Assembly: GCF_958295425.1 (NCBI RefSeq)
Contig: NC_081146.1
Span: 8,939,485 to 9,003,484 of the forward strand
DNA: 64,000 nucleotides
Origin: Solea solea
Lineage: Eukaryota; Chordata; Actinopteri; Pleuronectiformes; Soleidae
Direction of reading: 5' to 3'
Below, piece after piece: positions 50,557 to 61,683 of the stretch (its first letter is position 1; every line of letters begins with the position of its first letter). The notes below the pieces were generated by a model. The model did no database searches. It was not told the origin of the DNA and saw nothing but the letters and a program-made list of their open reading frames with translations. Position numbers and translations under genes: made by a program.

Positions 50557-51820
50557 TGGTGTACAGACACTGCTACTTTCAGCCTGTAATGTAAGACATT
50601 GAAAACTTGTATTTATTGCCTTCTTCATATCAAGTAAAACTTTTGTTCTGAACTTTATGGTTGACTTGTATTTTTTCAGTGATTCTGTGATGAGTGTTAT
50701 TTTGACAAGTTAGTGCTTTGAACTTAAAGATGTGGAATTCTTTTAAAACGAATTGGACTGAACCCGTTACTGTAGACTTGGCACCTTTTGACGCTGCCTC
50801 AAGTGTTTGGTTGATCTTAACCAGAAAACTCAAACCCTATATGGATTTGTACAAGGTTTTAAAGGAATATAATAAATTGGACTCTAAAGTAGGGAATGCT
50901 ATAGTGGATGGTGATGCTGCTACTTGCCCCCGTCTCACAACTTTTTACTTCTAGCCACTAACACTAAATATGGCTAATGCATAAAAATATGCCACTGACA
51001 ATTAGACTACTGTGATTTAAAATGCCTTCTTTTAACTACAGATGTATGTTTACTATTTTATTTCATCTGGCTTTTCATTTTATCTTTTAATTCTGTCTTT
51101 ACCATTTCACACTTAAAGGTTTTATTTTTCTACTATGGAAAGCACTTTGTAGAGTTGTTTTGAAAAGTGCTATTCAAATAGTTATTTGAACAGTGTTGCA
51201 GTACCATTAACACCAGCAGCAATATGAGCAGCTGCACATGCAATGCTAATATTTCTGACTGTATCAGCCTCAGGTAGGTGATGTTATGAATCACAGCCAG
51301 ATAACGCTCCACACATTAGTGCAGGAAAATATTCAGCAGTTAAATAAAACACCAAAGTGTGAGGCACAGATGTACAAGATGTTTCCCAAAGTAAAGATCA
51401 GACTTGGGACATCCGAGCGGTAGACAAAGAAGTCAGTGGCTTGTTGCAAGCTGCAAACACTGGTGACCCAAGATGACGATTCTTCCAGTCTCAGCATCCA
51501 GTGCATCATGAATTTGACTTTGAATTAGGAAGAAGAGATGTGATGATGCTTTTGTGGAGAAGGGGGCTGATTTAAAAAATAAATAAATAAATTCTAATCA
51601 ATTCACCATTCATTCTTTTCTCCATTCATTTAGTCCAGAAAATGTTGATCAGTGCTTCCAAAACTTAGAAATGCTGATCTTAAATGTCTTTTGTCCACAA
51701 ACCAAAATTCCTTTTTTTAATAATTTGTCATACGGAGCAAAGAAACCAGAAAATGTACACATTGGAAAAAAAATGATAATCAGAACTTGTTTTATTTATA
51801 AAACCAATTAGGTGGTGAAC

Positions 51821-52451
51821 TTAAAGGTGACATAGAATGCTTGTATCACACATATATGTTAGTTATGGAGGTCTTCTTACATATATTAACTTGTTTTCAT
51901 GGTTAAAAACCTACTAGTTGCTGCAAACGAGCCGATCAAAATATCTCCCCACTGACGCTCTCGTCAGCCACGCTGTTTCAGACCAAAACCACACCCCCAG
52001 AACGTGGACTGTGTTGTGATTGGCCAGCCAACGAGAGCTTTCCCACTGTCCTGTGATTGGCCAGGTACCTGGAAGTGACGTAATAGATAGGCCAGCTCTC
52101 AGATACACAGCTCCCCCTCTGGCACGGTGGATGCTCTGCATCTCAGCAGCTACAACGAGAGTAGTTCTTCTTCTTCTGCGGTTGAATGTACGCAACCGGA
52201 TGTGCCCGGACTAGTGCCGCACCAGGAGGCGCTACGGTGTTGAGAGGAGTGGTGAGGATTTCTGATGACAACATCAAATTACGGAAGTGCCGATCCGCTT
52301 CGCAGAGCCCAGGAAAACAATAAAACCCTATTTTCTCAGCAGTGGCTGAACTGTTTGTTCTGAAACGTTAGGGTTTCATAAACGGGGTAATGACGCAGAT
52401 ACACACACAAACGCAGCGTTAATTGGAGCTTCCGGTCTATGTGGGCTTTAA
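51821..52451. mobile_element. TTAA-flanked nonautonomous DNA transposon (MITE)
   Basis: The ends read TTAA-AGGTGACATAGA on the left and TCTATGTGGGCT-TTAA on the right, giving imperfect 12-base terminal inverted repeats inside TTAA target duplications. No transposase is encoded. TTAA duplications point to the piggyBac or Kolobok superfamilies. The internal text (ACCAAAACCACACCCCCAG, CATATTAACTTGTTTTCATG) resembles an element I have seen many times in teleost genomes. Confidence 0.75.
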
Positions 52452-53279
52452 ATGTTTTTTGTAAATAATATATTGCAGCACAATCTTGGCTAAAACAATC
52501 AGATTTGATGCAAATACAATTGAATATTAATGCTATTCCTCACTATTTACTGCTATTGACGCAGCCTACATGCACTGTGCATTCCTTTATCACATGACAT
52601 CACAGGTGATTGATTCTACAAACTTGAACTATCAGTCAAGTCAGTTTTGTAATTGTATCTTTTTGCATGCATGTCTGCTTCTGACAAAACAAACATGTTT
52701 ATATTTGTATGTGACAGTTTCTTTAAATTATCCAAAATGTCCAGTTTATTCTCATTAATTCCCATGGAATTTTCTGGAAATGTACCCCTTACTACCAATT
52801 AATTGATTATCAAAATAGTTTTGTAGTTATTGTTGCAGCCCTAATCAGAAAACAACTGACACACAAAGTGTTATTAGAGACAAATATAAGTAAATAATGA
52901 GCCTTTTCACAGGTGCTAATTTGTGCAACTGCATAAATTAGGACGTGTGGCTGCAGTCACTAAAAATCACAGAACTTTATTTTTTATGTCAATTTCAAAT
53001 CTCTGAAATTCTGCTAACTCAAACAAAGGTAAGCAGATTGTCCTCTTGTAACTTGTAACTTTTGTTTCTTTTGAGATGCAAGTGTTAAATCTCAGATCCC
53101 TGACTTTAATCACAACATAAAATAACCAGGTGGATTTGGAAAATTATTATTTAATAAGGTTTAGTATAAGTTTAACAAAATATGCAGAGACACAAATAAA
53201 ACAATGGTAACAAAATAGACTAACTGGTCAGGGTACGAAAATGTCATAGGTCTTGTTACAACTGCCATGAGCAAAGAGC

Positions 53280-53720
53280 AAAAGCATTTGTTTGTAGTGT
53301 ACAGTATACCCTACTTCCTCCCTACCTCCCTATACCTGTCTGATCTCCTGCACGTCATCACCCCCACTCGTTCCCTCAGATCCTCCTCCATCCATCTCTC
53401 TGTGCCCCCTGTCAGCCTCAGCACTATGGGGGGCAGAGCCTTCAGCCACTCTGCTCCTCAGCTCTGGAACACACTACCACCTGATCTCCGTAACTGTGAC
53501 TCTCTCCACCTCTTCAAGTCAAGACTCAAAACTCACCTGTTCCGGACCGCCTACTCCCTCTAACCTCCCTGCTTTTACCGTCACTTCCCCAAATTTATTG
53601 TGTTGATTTTATGTGTTTTTTTGGGGTTTTTATGTAATTGTGTGATTTTAATTCATTGTAAAGTGTCCTTGAGTGACCTGAAAGGTTATTACTTCATTCA
53701 ATATACTTAAACTGATTGGG
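53280..53720 (+). mobile_element. LINE 3' end (L2/CR1-like RT C terminus)
   Basis: Frame 53267-53563 ends with the typical fish LINE C terminus (PTRSLRSSS, then AFSHSAPQLWNTLPPDLR and LFKSRLKTHLFR before a stop). About 150 bases of 3' UTR follow, with TGTAAAGTGTCCTTGAGTG. The element is strongly 5'-truncated. Clade assignment is from the conserved terminal motif only. Confidence 0.8.
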
Positions 53721-53779
53721 AAGTAAGTTTCGCGAATTACATGGTAACTGGCTTAAGTTATGCATGATAATAACTTAGC

Positions 53780-54010
53780 ACACTATTTTTTTTTGAGGTT
53801 GTTACATGCCACTTCCGCTTCCGGTCGGTCCGCTGTCGTATTAAGAAATGAGAAACAAAAAACGAAAAAAGGAATTAGCAAAAACCAAATTTGGGCCGTT
53901 ATTTGGTTTAGATTTTTTCCTTTTTTTTCCGTTTTTTTTTTTTCTGTTTTACCATATTTGGTTTAATACAAAAAAGGAAAAGGGGGCGCTGTTTCCGTAT
54001 TTTGGTTTTG
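53780..54010. repeat. T/A-run-rich repeat with AAAACGAAAAAAGGAATTAGC-like text
   Basis: Alternating A-rich and T-rich blocks (AACGAAAAAAGGAATT at 53862; TTTTTTCCGTTTTTTTTTT at 53930; AAAAAAGGAAAAGGGGGCGC at 53970) suggest an imperfect inverted structure around 53880-53960. Family not recognised. Confidence 0.35.
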
Positions 54011-54317
54011 TCAGAAATACAGATTATACTTTAGTACCCTGACCATCACGTGATGGTGTTCAAGTCGTAAAGTTCAAGTCTCCCTATGTGTCTGTAAGCA
54101 CAGAGCAGCCGAGTAGACCGTGTATTAAAATGTGCAGGATTTAAAAAGAGTTTGACAGTTAAGGCTAGATATTGACACGTGTTTGATTCCTGATCATCTT
54201 TGTCTGATTTTTCTTCCATTTACTTTAATATCAACACTCTAGTTTAAACCTTTAACTGTTTTGTCTTTAAATACTTATTTTATTTTATTTTAGTCTTAAT
54301 GACCACTCACTGTAGTT

Positions 54318-54600
54318 AACACCAGTGTTGTAATGTAACAAAATACAAATACTTCGTTATTGTACGGACATTCAAAATTCACGTATCTTTACTTTACTTT
54401 TTATATTTCTAGCAACTTTTATTCCACTGCATTTACTTACTTTTGATACATACAGTAAGTGCAATACATGTCATATACTTTAAGATTTATACTTTTAAGT
54501 AATATTATAAAGAAATTACTTCAACTTCTACCCAAGTCATTTTCCGGTAAGATACTTTAAGTATCCCTTTATGGTACCTTATAGAACACTGATCAACACT
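54318..54600. mobile_element. MITE-like repeat (CAGTGTTGTAATGTAAC... family)
   Basis: The start CAGTGTTGTAATGTAACAAA and the text TTTACTTTACTTTTTATATT recall a very common teleost nonautonomous repeat, often assigned to hAT. The right end is uncertain and no target duplication was defined. Confidence 0.5.
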
Positions 54601-54654
54601 GAAGTTTTGTCATTCACATGGTGTCGCTATATGCAGCACTGTTTCCTATAACAC

Positions 54655-54750
54655 ATCAGCATGTAGACTAGTGGTGCTGGAGATAGAACCCCGACCTTCA
54701 AGTTGGAAGACAAACTCCTCTACCACTAAACCCACAGCTGCCCCTTCACT
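54655..54750 (-). mobile_element. tRNA-derived SINE head, minus strand
   Basis: Read on the minus strand: GTTTAGTGGTAGAGGAGTTT (A box) and GGTCGGGGTTCTATCTCC (B box), spaced as in a tRNA. There is no proper acceptor stem, so it is a SINE head rather than a tRNA gene. Confidence 0.6.
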
Positions 54751-54898
54751 TGTAATGAGTGAAAATTGTTTGTGGAGTAGTTAAATGGTTTTGCAGGTGA
54801 AATATTGTTTTAAGAATGTATTGGAAAGAGAAGACAGTACATTTAAGACATTTTTAGATTAACAAAATGTAAAGTATTTCACTTTTAATCTATTAAAT

Positions 54899-55114
54899 TC
54901 AGGGTTTCTTAATCCTGGTACTGGTGACCCACTGCCCTGTATATTTTAGACGTTTCCCCTCTCCAACACACCTGATTCACATGGTCAGCTCATCAGCGAG
55001 CTCTGCAGAAGCCTGATAACGACCCATTTATTTGATTCAGGTGTGTTGGAACAAGGCAACGTCTAAAACATTGCAGGCCAGTGGGTCACCAGGACCAGGA
55101 CTGAGAAACTCTGA
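54899..55114. mobile_element. palindromic foldback element
   Basis: The two ends, TCAGGGTTTCTTAATCCTGG and CCAGGACTGAGAAACTCTGA, are reverse complements with a few changes. The complementarity runs inward through AACACACCTGATTCA / TGATTCAGGTGTGTT. The element is a near-complete palindrome of 216 bases, a known style of short DNA transposon in fish. Confidence 0.8.
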
Positions 55115-55857
55115 TTTAGAGAATGAAAACCTACAGAATAAAAGGAAATTGGACATGAATATATTTAGATAACTACATTATTACTATGAACAGACTAGAA
55201 AATGGAATTTTTGACTAAATGCAGGCCAAGGCCAGAGAGATCAATACATGGCATTGTTTAAAGTTCAATGAAGTATGAAGAACAATAACTTAGATTAATA
55301 TCTGACAACCACTCATCTTTTCAGAATTGTTGTTTTATAACTGTTTTACTACTAACAGATGATGTATGATATAGCAGCATACTAGCAGATATTGTTACCA
55401 ACATTTTATTTAAAAAAATATATCTAAAGCTGTTTTTTTGTTCCACTTGATGGCAGTATGTTTCCAAGAACTGATAAAAAAACTTGGACACTTGATCACA
55501 GTGATACTGTAGCATCATCTAGTGGTGGTTAAGTTACCATGACACTTAATCTGCAACCAGGACATCCTGTTTTGTATTCCATTCTGCATTTTATTAAACC
55601 ATTCCTTATATAAAACATAATCCACGCAAGTTACAATTTATACATACAACTGCAGAGTAACATGTGTGACATCAAACTACGGCTGAATAAATAACTTTAA
55701 TAATATCCAAACAGCTTGAATCAAACGCACAGCCTGCTCATTTGTTTGGGCGTAAAAGCACACAACCATGTGAGTAGTGTTTAACTGGGGAACATCAGGA
55801 TAAGGGTCTGCTTCTACCTTCACTGCTGCTGCCATTGTTATTATTAATATTAATATT

Positions 55858-55894
<37 letters not shown>

Positions 55895-57234
55895 CAGTAA
55901 GAAACTGTTATCCTGACTGATATTGACCTAACATAAATGCAAGATGGATGGATTTCACTTTTAACTCATCTAGGCTTGGAGGAGAACGACAATGGTGACT
56001 GGTAATGGTCAGGTTCACTGACACATTAAGATCTTCTACTTTCTCTGAGCTGGTGGGAAACTAAGAATAATTCACTTTTTTTACTACTAAATTCACAAAA
56101 AAGGCAGCACAACATCCAACGGGATATGGCCACAGAAGAAGCACAGCTCAGTCGAACTACAGAGATTGAGTTCACAGCTTGTTTAAAAAAAAAAAAAACA
56201 AAAAAAACCAAACAGTAATATTTGGAGAGTTTTTCTTTGTACTCCGGCACACTGGATTTGACCCCAAGTCGAGTTCTAGCTTAGTGGTTTAACATTTCTG
56301 GCTTATGACCTTTTAAAAATGAAGCACTGTCTATTTTAGTTCTCTCAATACTGCTCCCAACATGAGCTGTAAGCAGCTGAGCCACATTGCATCTCAGTGG
56401 TTTCCCAGTCAAATATTGTAACAGAATTCTTTTTTTCCCCTCACTCATTTGCCATTCCCCTGTAATCATGCGAAGAATGGGAACCCCTTAACTCCCACAC
56501 ATTCAACTGTAACTCTAACGTATTCACACACTGATCCAATGTGGATGTGAATGTCCGATTCATGCAAGCTCAACGTCAGCTGAGTTTAACTTAAAATCCA
56601 GTGTGCTGGCAGCAACCTCATCATCCAAATACTCACTACATGGTATATACTGAAAGAAAATGTGTATGTCTGAATGGTAGAAATAAAATATCACACAACA
56701 AAGTGAAAATTCAACAACAACTTAACAGGTGCAACACTATCTGTCGTACACATCAGCCCCTCAGATGCAAATACAGTTGACGAGTAAAAGAGACTGTGTC
56801 TTGGATGCATACTATGTCTCAGCTGGACAACAGAAAAGGAGAGTGTCTTTTTTTTTTTATGTCAGGCATAGATTTCATATCGGGAAAAAATAATTTAACC
56901 CTCTTTGGAATTTCTACATCTTCAGTAAATGAGGTGGTAGAATCCTTTGGCACAAATAATAGTTTGTAACAGCTTCTCAGTCAAGTGTGCAGTTGCGTAT
57001 TAAAATGGTTGATGGAGAATGTCATCTTAAATAACATGTTATGTAAGAGACTTCAATCCAGATTTAAATAAGAAACCAGACCTCCTGTAACAACGAATAA
57101 AAACATACAAATCCTGTACACAAATGGAGTTAAAACAAATGGTCAGTACGGCCTGTTTGTCCACAGAGTGTGCTTACGTTTAGAGCTGCAGTACATATTT
57201 ACACAAGTGTTGTCCTCGTCAGTGCGACGTCAGC
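55115..57234 (-). other. pdp1: pdp1 3' UTR region and spacer with (AAT)n microsatellite
   Basis: Downstream of the pdp1 stop on the minus strand no other gene is seen. A minus-strand AATAAA (plus TTTATT) at about 55590 could end a long 3' UTR. A TTA/AAT trinucleotide run lies at 55837-55890. Confidence 0.45.
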
Positions 57235-60200
57235 TCAGGATGGTACGTCTCGACTCTGTGCTCCAATCACGTGAGGGTTGAGGTGAGTGACGATGATGGT
57301 GATGTCATCACGGTACATGCGGGCCAGCTCCTCAGGCAGCGACAGCATTTTTGACAGCCTCTCGTGGTCCACTGTGCCAAACTCGTTGTTTCCCACCGCG
57401 TGGCGCATCAGGTGAGTCGCCACGTTCTGATCCTCGAATGCCGAAGACAAGTGAGCCTTCCTCTCTTCAAGGAGCCCCTGCATCTCACCCAGGGTGACCC
57501 TGTACCCCCCAACTTTGAGCGGCTGACGCTGGTGCACTCCAGTTACATACTCGCCCACAATACGGACCACTTCCTGTCTGTGGAGGGTTTCCCACAGGCC
57601 GTCGGAGCCGATCACCTGCAGGGTGAAAAAGAGAACGTTGGAATCAACTGTATGGAATCACTTCACACACTTCAATTCTGGGAAATGCTTACGACATGTG
57701 CGTAAAGAGAAAAAAGGAGACTCTTACACACTACAACAATATTAGAAATTAGAAAGAAACCTTTTTCACTACAGTACAGTAACATGTTAATAGTATGGTA
57801 ACACATTTGTAATAGTGAGGTAACATTAAGGTAATTTGGTCTTTGGTCTCCAGGTTGGTAATGGTATAGTAACAAGGAGATAATATTACAGTAATACTGT
57901 GTAATTTCCAAAGTAATATACAGGAAACTACAATTGGTAGAATTACTATTAGTACAATCAGTGTAGGGTCCACACGGTGGTATAGTGGTTAGCACTCTCG
58001 CCTTGCAGCGAGAAGACCCGGGTTCGAGCCCCGGTTGGAACAAGGGCCTTTCTACATGGAGTTTGCATGTTCTCTCCGTGTGCGCGTGGGTTCTCTCCGG
58101 GTTCTCCGGCTTCCTCCCACAGTCCAAAAACATGCAATGTGGGGATAGGTAAATTGGACACTCTAAATTGACCATAGGAGTGAGAGTGAATGGTTGTTTG
58201 TCTCTATGTGTGTGGCCCTGCGATGGACTGGCGAACTGTCCAGGGTGTACCCTGCCTATCGCCCGATGTAGCTGAGATTGGCACAGCACCCCCCGTGACC
58301 CTCTGGCAGAGGATAAAGCGGTAGATGATGACTGACAATCAGTGTAATACAGTGTAAAAAAGTTTCAGTATGGTTAGTTTTGCACAGTACTATATTTTGG
58401 TCATAATCTCCAAACTAAATAGCCATTAGTGATAAATTATTATTTTTTTTAATTCCCTTTAGTAAAGAAATCTCTTTAGCCTAGTTCCTGACTTCTGAAT
58501 CACCACCCTCATCTCTGTTTTTTCAAACAAGTATATCTGGTGTTGCTCCCCCTGATGACTATGATGGAGAAACCGGTCAGTCCATCAGGAGAGATGTGAG
58601 TGATGAAACTGTGCAGCTGCCACTTCTCTCACCAGGAAGCGATCCTGTGGTCGCAGTTTGTGGTGCGTGATCTCGGGCTCGGCTGTCAGGTAAGGTGGCG
58701 TGTGATAGCTGGGGGGGATAAACTTGGTGTGCTCGTTTTCATGAAGCTGATCAGGTCCAGACTCCAACACACGCTTCTGCAGCTCAATACTCCATTTGAA
58801 CTTTACATCCCCAAATGCACGGAAAGGCATGAGGAGGCCGAGCAACCGGTCCTGGTGTTGAAAGGGAAAAAAGGAGGAGTTAATAAAATGGTGTAATAAC
58901 AAGTATAATGGGTTAGTTGAAATGAGTTGTTGTGGTACCTGTCGTATCACAGTCTTTTTCTCTGATGGAGGGTGTTCACCTCGTATCCGAGACACCTCAT
59001 CCTCATTCTGGGCGTTGTGGTCATTAGAGAGTGTGTGTGCGGTGAATGAACCATCCTCCTCCTGCACCCCCAAAACTGCCCGAGCATCTCCTGAATTGGC
59101 TATATACCTTTATACAAAAAGAAGCATAAAGAAAACCCGATAAAGTAACTTTTTCCACAGCAGCAATATCAGTTTTGGATGTACTGTATTCTTTCTCCGT
59201 ACAAGTCAGATCCATCGATGTGAGCCACGCAAGCTGTCGCTCCAGAAAAGGCCACTCTCAGAACCCAGTAGTGCAGGAAAGCACTTGGGTCTCCAACCTG
59301 AATCACAAATTAAAATGGTCAGCCTCCAAGCAGGATATGGAGCATGGTTTCAATTACATGCAGAGTCAATGACACCTGAGCTTCTTTAAACCATAAAAGT
59401 TTAAATTTGGATGGCATGGGAACAAATGTTTAAAGCGTTATTATGACTTTAGGCCTGGACATTTCATTTGTTATTCAAATCAGATAAAATGTGCTGTAAA
59501 TGCACTGTCTTCAGGTAAAAACCCTGTTAGTAAAGCAGCAAATTATGCTTTATTGCATGGATTTGACATTAGTTTACTGTATTTTAACAGTAAAAATAAA
59601 AGGACTATAGCAATGCTCAAGTCAAAATGTGATTTACCTGACCAGATATTTATTAGATTATCGTAGTTTGTCCTTATAACAAAAAACAAACAAACAACAA
59701 CAACCACACAGTCTGTCATTAAGATAGCACACAATTCTCACTTGAGCCTCTAGAGAAATGTCACTGTCCAGTCTCTTGAAAGCACTTAGCAAAGCCTCAC
59801 GAGTTTCTGGAATCTCTCCAGGGCTGAAAACAGAAAGAGAGGAATGTTTGAGAAGCCAACGACAGAGACCTATAACAGTGTTGTTGTCAAAACACAAGCC
59901 AGTGTTGGTGTGGACATGTGGCAGATAACCAAAACCCACTAAAATGTTAGCACACTGTAAGAAGATACTTCCGTCATGGTGTAGGTCGCCATATGATAGA
60001 GGGATATTGTACAAGAAATTATGTCTGGCATTTTTGATGGCAAAAATGAGTAGGCAAAGACCAAGCTGTCACAACATAATGGTGAGACTGACATGAATTG
60101 GAAAAGGTGCTTTTTTTCTTTTTCTGAAAAGACCTATGTTGTGCATCCTGGGTTTAATTTCCCTGCACTCACCTGGTGAGATCTATCAACTCCTGCCAGT

Positions 60201-61670
60201 AGGTTCGAAGGCTGCGGAAGTAGAGCATCTGAGCCTCCCTGCTGAAGTAGTCATTGGGGTGTTTGTGCCACTGCAGGATGGGACTGAGGGCCCTGCCGTT
60301 CTCTACTGCTGCCTCCAGTTCACACAGTGTGTCATGGGGCAGCAGAGACACAGCTATGTAGTAGAACAACCTCTCACTCAGCGCCTGGCAGAAATGACGA
60401 GTTGGACATTTGACTCTTGAACAAATACAGTGGTACATGTAACAGTTCATGCTTATTTATTTGGAAATTAGTTATGAATACTAGTCAAATCAAACCTGGG
60501 CAAATGTATGCTCCAACTACCTAATTAACCAACAAGAAATAAATTCTTATATTAATACAACATATAGATACACACCTGTAATACACCCAATGCCTGATGC
60601 AGGGTTAACTAGCATAACAAGTTTTATTCTTGTGAAGCACTTTATTTGTGTGCTATACTAAATATATTTACTATTGATATTACCTCAGTAGTAATTCAAG
60701 TTCCTTCGAAAGTCCCAAGCAACACTTGGACTAGAGCTGGAAAATAATTTAATGTCAACATATATCACAATATCATGTTCTTCCATATCAATATAATAAA
60801 GATTCAGGATATATTAATATAATGTTTATGCACTGTGCAGAGTTAGACATAGTACAACATTTCTACGAATGTTATGCCTCAGATGTGTGAAATATTACTC
60901 CACTAAAAAGTTTGTCTTAAATTTTTATATTTATTGTGATAATTATTGACTAATCAACTCTTTGAAAATATTTAGTCATGACAATATTTTTGCCCATTTT
61001 GTCCAGCCCTAACTTAGACAACAAAATATTTTTTCATTTGCTAAATAATACATCACTTGCACCAGCATCAAATTTAAGCTATTATAAAACACAAAAATCC
61101 TATAAGGAAAATCAAGAGTAAACAACAACTGAGGTAACACATATAACAACATCATTAGCTCTACCTGAGCGCAGGCACAGCCAGCATGACCATCAAAGAC
61201 ACCTAGCAACATCCCTCGTGTCTGCAGACATGTCGCTGCGCTGCGACGGTCCTCTATAGGGGCGTTGGCAGGCAGCTGATTACTCTCAAAACCCATCACT
61301 GATGACACGTTCTTCCCATCAAACTCTGGTACCTGTAATCATGACACAACACCTACAGTAAGATGAAAACCTGAATGTAGAAGTTCAGTAGTTTTCTGAC
61401 GACCTGAATGACTCCACACACCTTGAAGCTGTACTCATTGGCTTTGAGAATGGAGTTGACCTGTGGAGGTGTGAGGATGTAGCTATGGAGCGCACAGGCT
61501 GTCTGGAAACTTCTTGAGTGCTGGTGACTCTGCCACATGTGGGATGGCCGACTTGAGGCTGGTCGCTGGGTGATGGACACTACATGGGACTGGAGTTGGC
61601 ATGGTAACAGAGTGGAGGCCAATACCTTGTTACGGGGCAAAGCCCTGAGCAGCTGAGATGTCACAGGCAT
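57235..61670 (-). CDS. pdp1: PDP1, mitochondrial pyruvate dehydrogenase phosphatase catalytic subunit 1
   Basis: Eight coding exons on the minus strand join in frame to 524 aa (human about 537): 61670-61422, 61332-61165, 60384-60173, 59823-59742, 59297-59203, 59107-58939, 58851-58633 and 57615-57235. The first 60 residues are Arg/Ser/Gln-rich without acids, as in a mitochondrial targeting peptide. Then LTPPQVNSILKANEYSFK matches PDP1. PP2C-type metal and catalytic motifs are present: VFDGHAG (Asp about 130), FSGATACVAH, IANSGDARAV, LSNDHNAQNE, SDGLWE (Asp about 403) and RDDITIIV. The enzyme dephosphorylates the E1 alpha subunit and reactivates the pyruvate dehydrogenase complex in the matrix. 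I recall the mammalian coding region as essentially one exon, so this split gene is notable. The first exon's acceptor is at 61683; the ATG chosen is the first one in frame. Confidence 0.94.
57965..58330 (+). mobile_element. full-length tRNA-derived SINE in a pdp1 intron
   Basis: The tRNA-like head (GGTGGTATAGTGGTTAGCAC, A box; GGGTTCGAGCCCCGG, B box) is followed by a conserved body (GAGTTTGCATGTTCTC, CTTCCTCCCACAGTCC, CTAAATTGACCATAGG) and the tail GATAAAGCGGTAGATGATGAC. It is opposite in orientation to pdp1, in the intron 57616-58632. The copy is long and well kept. Confidence 0.85.
60430..61164 (-). other. pdp1 intron without other features
   Basis: AT-rich intron sequence between coding exons. 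Nothing else is recognisable. Confidence 0.5.
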
Positions 61671-61683
61671 GGCTGATGGTGCA

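Larger units (their letters stand above)
43870..50950 (+). ncRNA. candidate multi-exon long noncoding RNA locus
   Basis: A GC-rich start with a CRE (GTGACGTCAG, 43880) precedes a well-formed exon ending CAGAATG/GTGAGT at 43962. Plausible further exons with both splice sites are 44510-44582, a 38-base exon at 48592-48629, and 49721-49902 (TTGAAG acceptor, TTCAG/GTACGT donor). Less certain ones start at 46347 and 49996. Joining the first two gives a 33-codon frame from an ATG at 43919 to a stop at 44567, with no family I recognise. No long conserved ORF exists across 7 kb. I searched by eye for C/D (TGATGA/CTGA) and H/ACA snoRNAs and found none convincing. Transcription is inferred from splice-site quality and composition only; it could also be a decayed gene. 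Confidence 0.35.

Noticed and set aside
51914..52195. A 93-codon minus-strand frame
   Set aside because: It lies wholly inside the TTAA-bounded MITE and resembles no protein.
57968..58035. A tRNA gene on the plus strand
   Set aside because: A and B boxes are good, but the anticodon arm does not give a 5-base stem with a 7-base loop and no acceptor stem pairs. A SINE body follows directly.
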